Positions 34,862 through 44,687 are shown, counted from the first letter of the stretch. The stretch: DNA of 64,000 bases from Paenibacillus sp. BJ-4 (GCF_020404765.1 NZ_JAIVEM010000170.1:1-64000), one strand, 5' to 3'. Translations and numbers: made by a program. The notes: generated by a model not told the origin, from the letters alone.

Positions 34862-35203
34862 ATGAACAAGACATGGTTATCTGTTGTAATTGCGGCATTA
34901 TTTGAAGTTGGATGGGTTATCGGCCTGAAACATGCCAGTGGATGGTTAGAGTGGGGGGGTACTTTAGTCGCCATTTTTGTAAGTTTCATACTCATGATTA
35001 TGGCTTCCCGTACGCTTCCGGTAGGAACCGTGTATGCAGTGTTTGTCGGTTTGGGAACGGCCGGCACTGTATTGGCAGAAATTTTGTTGTTTGGTGCTGA
35101 GGTACAGGGATCTAAATTGATGCTGATCGGGCTGCTTCTGCTCGGAGTTGTAGGACTCAAAATACAGAGCAAAGAGAAGAAACAAGGAAAAGAGGTGCAC
35201 TGA
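34862..35203 (+). CDS. ykkC: SMR guanidinium exporter subunit, YkkC/GdnC-like
   Basis: A 113-residue small multidrug resistance protein with four membrane spans. Glu15 in LFEVGWVIGLKHA is the essential SMR acidic residue. PVGTVYAVFVGLGTAGTVL matches the YkkC branch. It forms a heteromeric exporter with the following gene, three bases downstream; the pair is controlled by the guanidine riboswitch. In this class the established substrate is guanidinium. Confidence 0.92.
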   Translation: MNKTWLSVVIAALFEVGWVIGLKHASGWLEWGGTLVAIFVSFILMIMASRTLPVGTVYAVFVGLGTAGTVLAEILLFGAEVQGSKLMLIGLLLLGVVGLKIQSKEKKQGKEVH

Positions 35204-35206
35204 CGT

Positions 35207-35521
35207 ATGAACTGGGTATTTCTAATTTTGGCAGGTGTATTTGAGATGATTGGAGTTCTCATGATTAATAAGCTCCATAAAGACCGGAATTTCCTGTCCA
35301 CTTTCTACTTGCTTGCAGGCTTTGGATTGAGCTTTTTGTTTCTAAACCTGGCCATGGAAACACTACCAATGGGAACAGCCTATGCTGTCTGGACCGGTAT
35401 TGGAGCTTCGGGCGGGGCCATATTAGGTATGATCTTTTACGGTGAACCGCGTAATACCGCGAGAATTCTGTTCATTGCGATGGTACTCAGTTCAGCAGTT
35501 GGTCTAAAGCTGGTAAGCTGA
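35207..35521 (+). CDS. ykkD: SMR guanidinium exporter subunit, YkkD/GdnD-like
   Basis: A 104-residue SMR protein with four spans. Glu13 in GVFEMIGVLMINK is the conserved acidic residue, and PMGTAYAVWTGIGASGGAI the family signature. It begins three bases after ykkC, whose end (GGAAAAGAGGTG) supplies the ribosome binding site. Confidence 0.92.
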   Translation: MNWVFLILAGVFEMIGVLMINKLHKDRNFLSTFYLLAGFGLSFLFLNLAMETLPMGTAYAVWTGIGASGGAILGMIFYGEPRNTARILFIAMVLSSAVGLKLVS

Positions 35522-36048
35522 ATAATGATGGTATTAGATAAATTGGTCGTTTTAGAACAGCAGCGAACTATCTGAATGCTCATGGATTGTAGCGACATGG
35601 TTCGCTGTATGGTCGCCGTAAGACCGACCAAAAAGCTGGTGTTGGAGTAGGTGCTGATTGTTTTTAGACTGTATGTAATCTCACAATATCTCGCTATGAC
35701 TCTAGACTCAAACTGGTCATGCTGATTGAGAGTCAGAGGCTTCAAGAGTGGAGCCAAGATCACCTGATTTGATGTCTGTATTTTACGGAGCAAATCATTG
35801 GGTTTCATCCCTTTCGGTTCGCTCTTTTTTAAAATAAAATGATATTGTTATTTTTGATAGAGCATGTTATAATTACGCCAAATAAAACCCATTATTTTCA
35901 ATCAATTTACATATTATCACTTAATTACTTAAATGTTTTATTATTGCTATACTTTATTCAAAAAAATAACTGAAGTTACTAAAAATAGAAGAACAGAGAC
36001 AAGTATATAGTTGACTCCCCTCTCGTAGTTCGCTTTTAAACTAATATT
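35522..36048. other. Intergenic region without a recognised gene
   Basis: No frame shows family features on either strand. AGCGAAC and GTTCGCT (35564-35570 and about 35600-35607) form a loose inverted repeat, possibly the end of the ykkCD transcript. From about 35830 the DNA is very AT-rich. Confidence 0.45.
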
Positions 36049-36063
36049 TTGCAAGCGGTTTCA
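36049..36063. promoter_or_regulatory. cre site for CcpA before the GH43 gene
   Basis: TTGCAAGCGGTTTCA matches the 15-base cre consensus (WTGNAARCGNWWWCA) at every position. It lies 126 bases before the GH43 start, consistent with carbon catabolite repression of this xylan-debranching enzyme. Confidence 0.75.
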
Positions 36064-36188
36064 TTTTTGTTTCTTACGCACTCTTCACAGCAGTTCTCCT
36101 TACGGGTAGAGGTCTGAGCATATTCTTGAGTTTAATAAATTTACGGATAGCTCGGCTTTGGACCATATAAAAAAACGGAGGTTATGTT

Positions 36189-38096
36189 ATGATTAGAAAA
36201 TGTCTAGTTTTATTTCTTTCCTTCGCTTTATTGCTCGGTGTCTTTCCCATGCTAAATGTAGATGCTGCCAATCGGCCACTGGCTAAACTACCTGGAAATT
36301 CCAACCCTCTAATGGATCATAAATTGGGAGCTGACCCCTATTCATTGGAATATGATGGTAGGTTGTATATCTACATGTCAAGTGATACGTATGTGTATAA
36401 CAATGATGGATCGATTAAAGACAATGACTTCAGTGCACTGGATCGTATTCAGGTCATATCCTCTGCGGACATGGTGAACTGGACGGATCACGGAACGATA
36501 CCAGTCGCAGGTGCCAACAACAAGAACAACGGTAGAGGCATTGCCAAATGGGCTTCTAACTCCTGGGCTCCAGCAATTGCGCATAAAAAAATAAATGGCA
36601 GAGATAAGTTCTTTTTATATTTCGCTAATGGCGGAGCAGGCATTGGCATCCTGACTGCGGACACGCCTATCGGACCTTGGACAGACCCCCTCGGCAAAGC
36701 ACTTGTGACACATAGTACACCTGGGATGGCTGGAGTGACTTGGCTTTTTGATCCGGCTGTGCTGGTGGATGATGATGGCACAGGCTACCTGTATAGTGGT
36801 GGCGGAATTCCTAATGAATCCGATCCGGCTTCCATTGCAAATCCGAAAACTGCCAGAGTTATCAAATTAGGTGCAGATATGATCAGCGTTATTGGAAGCG
36901 CTACTACCATTGATGCTCCTTACCTGTTTGAAGATTCCGGCATTCATAAGCACAACGGCAAATACTACTATTCGTACTGTATCAACTTTGCCGGAACACA
37001 CCCGCCGCAGTACCCTGCAGGAGAAATCGGCTATATGGTCAGCGACAACCCGATGGGTCCCTTCACTTATAAAGGCCATTTCCTGAAAAATCCGTATACG
37101 TTCTTCGGCGTTGGCGGTAACAACCACCATGCTGTATTTAATTTTAAGAATGAATGGTATGTCGTGTATCATGCCCAGACGGTCAGCAAGGCTCAAATTG
37201 GAGCTGGAAAAGGCTATCGCTCTCCGCATATTAATAAGCTGGTGCACAATGCGGACGAAAGCATCTCTGAGGTGCAGGGGAATATGACAGGAATCGCTCA
37301 GCTATCCAATCTGAATCCGTATACCAGAGTTGAAGCGGAGACCATTGCGTGGCAAGCAGGCGTTACGACCGAAACCACGCAAGCCAGCAGCGGCCCGATT
37401 AGCAATCTGAATGTGACCAACATCCACAATGGGGACTGGATCGCTGTCGGGAAAGCCGATTTTGGCTCTAACGGAGCGAAAACGTTCAAAGCTAATGTGG
37501 CCACGAATGTCGGTGGCCACATTGAAGTACGGCTTGATAGTGAGACAGGCCCTCTGGTCGGCACCTTGAATGTATCTTCAACTGGGGGTATGCAAATCTG
37601 GAGAGAAGTACAGACCACGATTAGCAATGCAACTGGAGTTCACAACTTATATCTGGTGTTTACTGGGGCAGGTAGCGGCAATCTCTTCAATCTGGATGCC
37701 TGGCAGTTCACTCCCAACATGGGGGGCAATACGGGGACAAAGGTTGAAGCCGAGAATATGAATATTGGCGGCACTTATGCAGGCAAGATCAGTACACCGT
37801 TTGACGGGGTCGCTTTGTATGCCACTGCTGACTACGCATCATACTCACAGTATTTTGCCATCCCTACGCATAATATCTCAGTACGGGGGGCTTCAAGCAA
37901 TGCTGGTACGGCCAAAGTGGACTTTGTTATTGGAGGGATAAGTGTAGGTTCCTTCTATTTTACGGGCAAAACGCCGACTGTCCAAACCTTGTCCAACATT
38001 ACTCACGCCACCGGAGATCAGGAGATCAAACTCACCTTGATGAGCGATGACGGAACCTGGGATGCCTACGTGGATTTCATTGAATTTTCATTATGA
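36189..38096 (+). CDS. xynD: Secreted arabinoxylan arabinofuranohydrolase, XynD-like (GH43 plus two CBM6-like modules)
   Basis: A 635-residue exported enzyme that removes arabinose side groups from arabinoxylan. Signal peptide about 1-26. GH43 propeller about 30-375, with the base motif HKLGADPYSLEYDG near residues 44-57 (Asp49 probable base), WAPAIAHK and FDPAVLVDDDGTGYLYSGG. Two CBM6-like modules follow (about 380-505 and 515-635), each starting with VEAE. The length equals that of P. polymyxa XynD as I recall it. It has its own ribosome binding site (GGAGG) and a perfect cre upstream. The neighbouring lichenase matches the xynD/gluB pair known from P. polymyxa. Confidence 0.9.
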   Translation: MIRKCLVLFLSFALLLGVFPMLNVDAANRPLAKLPGNSNPLMDHKLGADPYSLEYDGRLYIYMSSDTYVYNNDGSIKDNDFSALDRIQVISSADMVNWTDHGTIPVAGANNKNNGRGIAKWASNSWAPAIAHKKINGRDKFFLYFANGGAGIGILTADTPIGPWTDPLGKALVTHSTPGMAGVTWLFDPAVLVDDDGTGYLYSGGGIPNESDPASIANPKTARVIKLGADMISVIGSATTIDAPYLFEDSGIHKHNGKYYYSYCINFAGTHPPQYPAGEIGYMVSDNPMGPFTYKGHFLKNPYTFFGVGGNNHHAVFNFKNEWYVVYHAQTVSKAQIGAGKGYRSPHINKLVHNADESISEVQGNMTGIAQLSNLNPYTRVEAETIAWQAGVTTETTQASSGPISNLNVTNIHNGDWIAVGKADFGSNGAKTFKANVATNVGGHIEVRLDSETGPLVGTLNVSSTGGMQIWREVQTTISNATGVHNLYLVFTGAGSGNLFNLDAWQFTPNMGGNTGTKVEAENMNIGGTYAGKISTPFDGVALYATADYASYSQYFAIPTHNISVRGASSNAGTAKVDFVIGGISVGSFYFTGKTPTVQTLSNITHATGDQEIKLTLMSDDGTWDAYVDFIEFSL

Positions 38097-38162
38097 TCGC
38101 ACGTATAAACAGTAGTTGTTTTAGCCTTATTGTTGACTAGATTGAGACTGTCTGTATACTTC

Positions 38163-38261
38163 ATGATCGACTCCACCATCGTTCGCGTCCATCAACATGG
38201 AGCGGAGGCAAAAGGGGGCAAGACAAGCAAGCATGGGACGATATATTTCATGTTGTCCTAA
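38163..38261 (+). pseudogene. IS5-family transposase fragment
   Basis: A 32-codon open piece reads MIDSTIVRVHQHGAEAKGG. DSTIVRxHQH is the first catalytic Asp block of IS5-group DDE transposases. Nothing else of the element remains on either side. It lies in the gap between the xynD- and gluB-like genes. Confidence 0.7.
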
Positions 38262-38346
38262 CACAAATCTTAAGAAATGAATATTGCTTCTTTAAAGTTT
38301 TCTATAGTTAACTACACTATGTCCATATATAATGATGACACCAAAT

Positions 38347-38361
38347 ATGTAAGCGCTCTAT
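38347..38361. promoter_or_regulatory. cre-like site before the lichenase gene
   Basis: ATGTAAGCGCTCTAT keeps the TGTAAGCGCT half of the cre consensus but not the right end. It is flanked by CCAAAT and ATTTGG, which form an inverted repeat around it. About 90 bases separate it from the lichenase start. Confidence 0.4.
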
Positions 38362-38449
38362 TATTTGGTTCCCGGCAGACCGTATCACGTTTGCTGGAAA
38401 CCGCATTCCACAAATTTGTTCATGTTTGGAATTACATGGAGGTGTATTT

Positions 38450-39163
38450 ATGAAGAAGAAGTATTGGTTTACGCTGGTGACCACGGGTGTAGTTTCTCTG
38501 TTTTTTTCGGTAAGCACTTTTGCGGCGGGTGTGTTCTGGGAACCATTAAGTTATTTTAATCCGAGTACATGGCAAAAGGCAGACGGATATTCCAATGGGA
38601 GCATGTTTAATTGCACTTGGCGTGCCAATAATGTCAATTTTACTAACGATGGCAAAATGAAGCTTAGCTTAACGAGTTCTGCGTACAATAAATTTGACGG
38701 CGGAGAGTATCGATCGACGAATACTTACGGATACGGCTTATATGAGGTCAGCATGAAGCCTGCTAAAAATACAGGAATCGTATCTTCCTTTTTCACATAT
38801 ACGGGACCTGCTAATGGCACGAAATGGGATGAAATAGATATTGAATTTTTAGGCAAAGACACAACAAAAGTGCAATTCAACTATTATACAAACGGGGTCG
38901 GTGGTCATGAGAAGGTTATCGATCTGGGCTTTGATGCATCAAGTGGCTTCCACACCTATGCATTCGATTGGCAGCCAGGGTACATTAAGTGGTATGTTGA
39001 CGGGGCTCTAAAGCATACGGCAACTACGAACATACCGAGCACGCCAGGCCAAATTATGATGAATTTATGGAATGGAACCGGAGTAGACAGCTGGTTAGGT
39101 CTATATAACGGAGTCAATCCGTTGTACGCCGAATATGACTGGGTAAAATATACGAGCAATTAG
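38450..39163 (+). CDS. gluB: Secreted beta-1,3-1,4-glucanase (lichenase, GH16)
   Basis: A 237-residue exported enzyme that cuts mixed-linkage beta-glucan. Signal peptide about 1-25, mature start near AAGVFWEPL. The catalytic motif WDEIDIEFLG spans 126-135: Glu128 nucleophile, Asp130 helper, Glu132 acid/base. The sequence is very close to P. polymyxa GluB and Bacillus lichenases. In those enzymes two cysteines form a disulfide (FNC and KFDC); here the second is Gly (KFDGGEY), leaving Cys55 as the only cysteine of the mature protein. GGAGGT precedes the chosen ATG. Confidence 0.93.
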   Translation: MKKKYWFTLVTTGVVSLFFSVSTFAAGVFWEPLSYFNPSTWQKADGYSNGSMFNCTWRANNVNFTNDGKMKLSLTSSAYNKFDGGEYRSTNTYGYGLYEVSMKPAKNTGIVSSFFTYTGPANGTKWDEIDIEFLGKDTTKVQFNYYTNGVGGHEKVIDLGFDASSGFHTYAFDWQPGYIKWYVDGALKHTATTNIPSTPGQIMMNLWNGTGVDSWLGLYNGVNPLYAEYDWVKYTSN

Positions 39164-39182
39164 TATGGTTACAGCAGAAGAG

Positions 39183-39204
39183 GCAGCCCTATAGGGCTGC
39201 TTTT
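39183..39204 (+). terminator. Terminator after the lichenase gene
   Basis: GCAGCCC and GGGCTGC pair around TATA and are followed by TTTT. It is 20 bases after the stop codon. Confidence 0.85.
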
Positions 39205-39366
39205 GCCTGTCTAGGGAAAAGATTACACTAATCCAACACTGATATCCAATTTCCAATATCCTAAATTAGTGCAATAAATGTTGTAAAGTTAGTATGGGCA
39301 GTTGCCTGATTCATTCATTATTATTAAGGCTGTAATCCTACATTACATAGACTGGGGGAGACAAAG

Positions 39367-41043
39367 TTGAACGAAAGTAAAAAAAGACGAATCGGCAGTC
39401 TGCTGATGGTAGGTGTGTTGACCATGTCGGCCGTGTTGAGCGGGTGCAGCAGTAGCGGTCACAAGCCGGCTGACACGAATACTACACGTGCCAAGCTGGA
39501 GATTAAGAATGGTAAATACGATCCAACGGTAACGATTACGTATTTGCGGCCTTGGGGTCCGGATGTTAAGTTCAAACCAGGAGAAGACCAGGACAGCAAT
39601 GTTCATACCAAATGGGCAAAAGAAAAGCTGGGAATCGAGCTGAAAAATCAGTGGGTTTCTCCATCCACGAACAATGCGTTTGAGACAAAGCTGCGTTTGT
39701 CGCTTGCATCAAACGCTGACATGCCCGATATTATTTCATATCGCGGCGAATTTAATTTGGTTCGCGAACTGATTGAATCTGGAAAATTTGTGGAAGCCGG
39801 CGAATTATTTGATCAATATGCTAGCGAGACATGGAAGAAAGCCGTCAATGAAGATCCGTCGGTCTGGTATCCATACATGCAAGATGGCAAACGAATTGGT
39901 ATTCCGATTCTTGATTATGCTTATAATGGTGACCCTGTGATGTGGATTCGAGAGGACTGGATGAAAAAATTCAGCCTCAAAGCACCAAAGACATTGGATG
40001 ACCTTGAGACAATTATGGAAACGTTTACGAATCGAGATCCGGATGGGAATGGCAAGAAAGATACTTACGGACTGACGATTGGTTTCAAAAACTGGTTAAA
40101 TACATGGATGTCTGATGCTGGATGGGTATTTGGCGCGTATGGCACGATGCCAAACCAGTGGAATTTGACGGAGGATGGGAAATTAGAATACGGTTCAGTG
40201 ACTCTAGGAGCGAAACAAGCTCTTGGAAGAATCCAGAACTGGATGAGCAAAGGTTATATACCAGAAGAAGTAGGCGTATATGACGAGACGAAGGCCGCCG
40301 AGGAATTCACTGCTGGTAAAGCAGGGATCGTGGTTGGTCCTCACTGGATGCCGTCATGGCCGTTGGAAGATGTGAAGAAGAATAACCCGGAGGCAGAGTA
40401 CAAAGCGTATCCGATTCCTGCCGGTCCAGATGGCAAAGCTGGTAGACATGGCACATCCAATGCCAACGGCGTTATCCTCATCAACAAAGATATGAAGAAC
40501 CCGGAAGCTTTCTTCACGTATCAAAATTATCTTTTTGATCATTATGCCAATCCTGAGGCTGGTGGCGAGTTCGAATACGGATTTGCTGAAGGATATGATT
40601 GGGTTATGGTCGATGGCAAACCAACAACGGATGCCGGACTTACAGGAGGGTACGCTCCTGAGAAATATACGTTAACCTTTGACGGAGCACGTATTCCAAG
40701 TCTGAGTATGGCGACGCTGGCAAGCGGTAAAGAGCCGACAACCCCATTTGAGAAAAAAATGAAGTCAGGCGTATCGAAACCTATGCTTGAAGCAGCCCAA
40801 ATTGTTGTGAACCAAAAGGATATCGTATTCAACCAAATGTTCACTGGTGCGCCAACGATGACAATGCAGATGAACAACGATATTCTGACTAAAATGGAGA
40901 AGGATACATTCTCCCAAATTATATATGGAAAGACCCCGCTTGATTCATTTGATTCATTTGTTGAGAAGTGGAAATCATCAGGCGGTGATCAAATTACGAA
41001 AGAAGTAAACGAGTGGTATCAGTCCGTTAAGAGTGGAAAATGA
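39367..41043 (+). CDS. ABC transporter solute-binding lipoprotein
   Basis: A 558-residue extracellular sugar-binding lipoprotein. Start is TTG with GGGGGAG upstream. Lipobox LSGC with Cys27. NRDPDGNGKKDTYGL is the family's calcium-type loop. It is expressed alone: the matching permease genes lie at 44688-46535, beyond a two-component gene pair on the other strand. Large binding proteins of this kind serve YesM/YesN-controlled importers of plant-polysaccharide oligomers. The truncated pectate lyase next to the permeases hints at a pectin-derived ligand (inference). Confidence 0.88.
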   Translation: MNESKKRRIGSLLMVGVLTMSAVLSGCSSSGHKPADTNTTRAKLEIKNGKYDPTVTITYLRPWGPDVKFKPGEDQDSNVHTKWAKEKLGIELKNQWVSPSTNNAFETKLRLSLASNADMPDIISYRGEFNLVRELIESGKFVEAGELFDQYASETWKKAVNEDPSVWYPYMQDGKRIGIPILDYAYNGDPVMWIREDWMKKFSLKAPKTLDDLETIMETFTNRDPDGNGKKDTYGLTIGFKNWLNTWMSDAGWVFGAYGTMPNQWNLTEDGKLEYGSVTLGAKQALGRIQNWMSKGYIPEEVGVYDETKAAEEFTAGKAGIVVGPHWMPSWPLEDVKKNNPEAEYKAYPIPAGPDGKAGRHGTSNANGVILINKDMKNPEAFFTYQNYLFDHYANPEAGGEFEYGFAEGYDWVMVDGKPTTDAGLTGGYAPEKYTLTFDGARIPSLSMATLASGKEPTTPFEKKMKSGVSKPMLEAAQIVVNQKDIVFNQMFTGAPTMTMQMNNDILTKMEKDTFSQIIYGKTPLDSFDSFVEKWKSSGGDQITKEVNEWYQSVKSGK

Positions 41044-41088
41044 GACAAGTTAGAACGTTGCAGCTACGAGATGAAGTGAAAGTTGAAA

Positions 41089-41123
41089 CAGGCATTGCGG
41101 AAGATTATCTTCTGCAATGCCTG
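41089..41123. terminator. Strong 16-bp hairpin between convergent genes
   Basis: CAGGCATTGCGGAAGA (41089-41104) pairs with TCTTCTGCAATGCCTG (41108-41123), with a single G-T wobble and a three-base loop. It ends the lipoprotein transcript and may serve the convergent regulator gene too. Confidence 0.8.
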
Positions 41124-41177
41124 TTGTCGTTTGGAGAGGGACATGAGGGGCGTACGTCCGTTTTCTATTGAAATGCC

Positions 41178-42818
41178 TTAGCTCGGCAAGTGCTCCCGGT
41201 ATTCTTGCGGTGTCACGTCATAAAATTTTTTGAATACACGAATGAAATATGCAGTGTTGTTATAGCCGACAAACTTTGCGACTTCAAAGACTTTGGCCGT
41301 TGAAGTTCGTAAGTAAAATGCAGCCGTTTCCATTCTTAACCGATATACATATGCGGTAAGCGCTTCTCCAGTCTCGGTTTTGTAGACTTTGGATAGGTAT
41401 ACGGGGTGCAGATGTACGTGATCGGCAATCGCAGGCAAAGATACGTCGGCAGCCAGATGAAGATCCACAAAGTTCTTTACAGTGCGCACAATTGTACTGT
41501 GATTGTCTTTTAGCTCTTGTTCCGCGTCATCGCGGATGTGCCTCAGCGTGCGGATTGACCAGTCAAGCAGTTGATGTGCGGTGGAATAGCTGGATGCTTG
41601 AAAATAACGATAGGACTCGCTTGGAAGTACGGCAGATAATTGCCTGCCGTTTTTATGAATGATGTAAGCAAATGCTCCAGCTAAAGCATGGTACACTTCA
41701 ATCAATGGCTCCGCTATATCGTGATTTTCATCCGAATGCAGCAATTCCTCGAAAATTTGCTCGATTTTATGCTCTGCCTGGTCAAAGCGTCCTGCCTCAA
41801 GAAGACTAAACAACGTAGGCGGCTTGTAAAGCGATCTGATCGTATGAAGCGGATCTGCATCCGTTTCGTCGGAAGATGTCACGAACAAGCCTTGAACTTG
41901 TCCCATTCTCTTCCGCATAGACATCATGGCTCGCTCATAAACTTCCCCAATTTGGTACGGGAACTTTCCCCAGTTTCCGACCAAAATCGAGATAGCTCCC
42001 TTCAAATACAACTGTACATTGGTTTGAATCTTGGCAGCATAGTGCTCTAGCAAGGTCTTAGGGCTCTCGTCTGTACTGGTGGGAACCGTGCTTGTCTGAC
42101 GGACGCTGACCAGAACAACAATGTAATCATGAACATCTCTCGTATGCCAGATATGAAAATGGTTATGCATGACCTCGCTTATAATATTGCAGATGGCATA
42201 CTCCATGAGCGCGAGGTCACGGTCTGCCATCTCGGATAAATGTTCCTCCATCCGAATAATGAGCATGCCAAGCTCTTCACCCTCGGCATAGGGCAGCCCA
42301 AGTAGATCAAGCTTGTCTGCGAGCGTCTTTTGGTCATAGCTTTTGCCTGTCAGCAATTCATTAAGCATCGTGGATTGCAGCAATGGCAGGTTCTCCTGAA
42401 AGGCATTCAGCGCTCTTTGATACGATGCCGCCGCCTCCCATTTTTTCTTGATGCGACTGACAAGCCGTTTGACCGAATCCATTAAATCCTCATCGCTGAC
42501 CGGTTTTAGCAGATAATCGAAGCTTTCCTGCACAATCGCTTGCTTTGCATACTCAAAATCGGAGTGGCCCGATAACAGAATGGAATGCACTTGCGGCCAT
42601 CGTTCATGGATGGCCGCAATCAACGCGGTACCGGACATTCCGGGCATCCGAATATCGGTAATGACGATGTCGATGTCGTTATTCTCCATAATCTCGAGTG
42701 CCATCACCCCTGATAACGCCTCATGTACAGTGCCAATCCCGCATTCTTCCCACGGAATCGTCTCGGCTAGTGTTTCCACGACCGAACGTTCATCGTCAAC
42801 TAATAAAATCTGGAGCAT
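41178..42818 (-). CDS. Response regulator, YesN type (receiver plus AraC)
   Basis: A 546-residue two-domain regulator. The receiver is at residues 1-125 with acidic pocket VDDE (8-10) and phospho-acceptor Asp55 in ITDIRMPG; Lys105 lies in LLKPV. A long middle region of unknown fold links to a C-terminal AraC helix-turn-helix pair (HPVYLSKVYKTETGEALTAY, then VGYNNTAYFIRVFKKFYDVTP). It lies 10 bases after its histidine kinase gene and probably activates the ABC genes on both sides. Confidence 0.92.
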   Translation of the reverse strand: MLQILLVDDERSVVETLAETIPWEECGIGTVHEALSGVMALEIMENNDIDIVITDIRMPGMSGTALIAAIHERWPQVHSILLSGHSDFEYAKQAIVQESFDYLLKPVSDEDLMDSVKRLVSRIKKKWEAAASYQRALNAFQENLPLLQSTMLNELLTGKSYDQKTLADKLDLLGLPYAEGEELGMLIIRMEEHLSEMADRDLALMEYAICNIISEVMHNHFHIWHTRDVHDYIVVLVSVRQTSTVPTSTDESPKTLLEHYAAKIQTNVQLYLKGAISILVGNWGKFPYQIGEVYERAMMSMRKRMGQVQGLFVTSSDETDADPLHTIRSLYKPPTLFSLLEAGRFDQAEHKIEQIFEELLHSDENHDIAEPLIEVYHALAGAFAYIIHKNGRQLSAVLPSESYRYFQASSYSTAHQLLDWSIRTLRHIRDDAEQELKDNHSTIVRTVKNFVDLHLAADVSLPAIADHVHLHPVYLSKVYKTETGEALTAYVYRLRMETAAFYLRTSTAKVFEVAKFVGYNNTAYFIRVFKKFYDVTPQEYREHLPS

Positions 42819-42828
42819 GGGGGATCAC

Positions 42829-44538
42829 CTACTTGTTTGTTTTGTCTTGCCATACGATGTCAACTTTAACACCGCCCAGTGAAGAATGATGATAGAGCAG
42901 GCCCGCATCCTTACCATACAGAAAGGATAAACGCTGGTGGACATTCCATGTTCCACAACCCATGTTCTCATCCAGCGGTTTCAGAAGATCGCTCTTCATG
43001 AGCTCAAGCTGCTCATCAGACATGCCGAGTCCGCTGTCTTCCACCGTAATGGTGTAGGTAATGTCCTTGCAGCTCGCATATATCTTGATTTGGCCATCAG
43101 CTGGTTTAGGCTCGATACCATGAATGATGGCGTTTTCAATAATGGGTTGCAGCGTTAGTCTCGGAACAGTTTTATCTAAAATAGCATGAGGAACATCAAT
43201 TGTAAATTGCATGCGCTCCAGTCTAAGTGACTGAATCTCCAAATAATTTTTTACCATCGCCAGTTCCTCGCGGATCGTGGCCAGATCATTTTCTGATCTT
43301 GTAATGTACCGATAATACTCCCCTAAATTGAGAGCCATCGCTACCACCGCTTTTTCGTTTTTCATCCTGGCCATGTTTTTGATATAAAACAGACAGTTAT
43401 AGAGAAAATGCGGATTGATCTGGGATTGAAGCTGTTTCAGCGTCGCTTCGCGTCTTCGCAGTTTTTCCTCGTATACGTTCTCGATCAGCTCTTGAATGCG
43501 CTGTGCCATAATGTTGAAGCGCGCGAATAATAGGCTGAATTCATTGCGTGCCGAATAGTTCAGGCGAACGGAAAAATCTCCGTTCGATAAGCGATTGGTT
43601 CCTTTCACCAGTTGAAGAAGCGGGACTTGTACGCTGCGATAGAGCGTGAATAGAACGATGATGCTCATCACGACCAGAACGGCTACAGATGCATAGAACA
43701 AATTTCGGCTGCTCGTGATAGGTCTTAATATTTGTTGCATTGGCACATAGTCTACATAATACCAGCCCAAACTTTTGGATTGGATATAGGAAACGTAATA
43801 TTCGGTCTGATCAAGCGTGGTGCGAAGTCCCCCACTTGGCGGCAGTTTCGATGATTGCAGTGTAGCCAGGATGGACTTCGAATTATCATCTGGCGAGCTG
43901 TTGCTGATCAAACCAAATTTGGGATGAAACATGAATGGATCTCCTTTGTTGTTCAGCTTGTTCTGATCAAGTAGCATAGTAATATGATGGATTGGGAAGC
44001 TGATTTTAGTAATTAATTTGGCATTAACAGGGTTGGTCATCGCTGTAGTCGGGTTGGTTGTATGCCAGACAAAACGGTTATCATCATACGTCCACGACTG
44101 CGAGAGTGGTTTGGTAAATTCGTTTTCCCTGTAAGGTATGTAAGCATAATAGTCGGTTGAGATTACTTGTTTCATGCGCGGGAAGTACAAGGTGATCGTC
44201 GAATGCCATTTGCTTGCTGCGTTATACAAATTCATTTTCTCCAGAATGGCGCTGCTCAGCTTGACACGCTCATAGGGGATGTCCTTGTAGTCGGGACGCT
44301 GCAATTCCTGAATACTGGAATCCTGTCCGATCGCCATCCCGTAGAGCGACAACTGATAAATGTTCGACTCCACAGATTCGGCAAAAGTAGACAAATGATT
44401 CCTCGTGTTGTTCTGGATTTCATGCTCAATCACGCGCACACTTTCCCGATTGGAATAGGTGTACAGGAATAACACCAAAATAAGCAGCATCACAAATAGC
44501 AGCGATATTTTAGTGAACACATTTAAGCGGGTTGGCAA
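42829..44538 (-). CDS. Sensor histidine kinase, YesM type
   Basis: A 569-residue membrane kinase. TM1 at about 8-28, an extracellular dCache-like sensor (about 30-285), TM2 at about 290-310, HAMP, then the His-kinase domain with QINPHFLYN (phospho-His in NPHFLY), and the ATPase part with QPIIENAIIHG and DSGLGM. Start is TTG with GGAGG seven bases upstream. It heads a two-gene operon and is divergent from the permease pair, which it probably controls. Confidence 0.9.
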   Translation of the reverse strand: MPTRLNVFTKISLLFVMLLILVLFLYTYSNRESVRVIEHEIQNNTRNHLSTFAESVESNIYQLSLYGMAIGQDSSIQELQRPDYKDIPYERVKLSSAILEKMNLYNAASKWHSTITLYFPRMKQVISTDYYAYIPYRENEFTKPLSQSWTYDDNRFVWHTTNPTTAMTNPVNAKLITKISFPIHHITMLLDQNKLNNKGDPFMFHPKFGLISNSSPDDNSKSILATLQSSKLPPSGGLRTTLDQTEYYVSYIQSKSLGWYYVDYVPMQQILRPITSSRNLFYASVAVLVVMSIIVLFTLYRSVQVPLLQLVKGTNRLSNGDFSVRLNYSARNEFSLLFARFNIMAQRIQELIENVYEEKLRRREATLKQLQSQINPHFLYNCLFYIKNMARMKNEKAVVAMALNLGEYYRYITRSENDLATIREELAMVKNYLEIQSLRLERMQFTIDVPHAILDKTVPRLTLQPIIENAIIHGIEPKPADGQIKIYASCKDITYTITVEDSGLGMSDEQLELMKSDLLKPLDENMGCGTWNVHQRLSFLYGKDAGLLYHHSSLGGVKVDIVWQDKTNK

Positions 44539-44687
44539 AGCTAAACCTCCTCATTCTCGTTAAAATATTAATATCGTTGTTGCAATATTAGGATATAGAT
44601 CGCAAATGACCGTTGTTATAATCTTACTATACAAGGTCAGGAGGACTTGGAAAATACAAATTTCGAGAACATGGGGGGGATGTAGGA

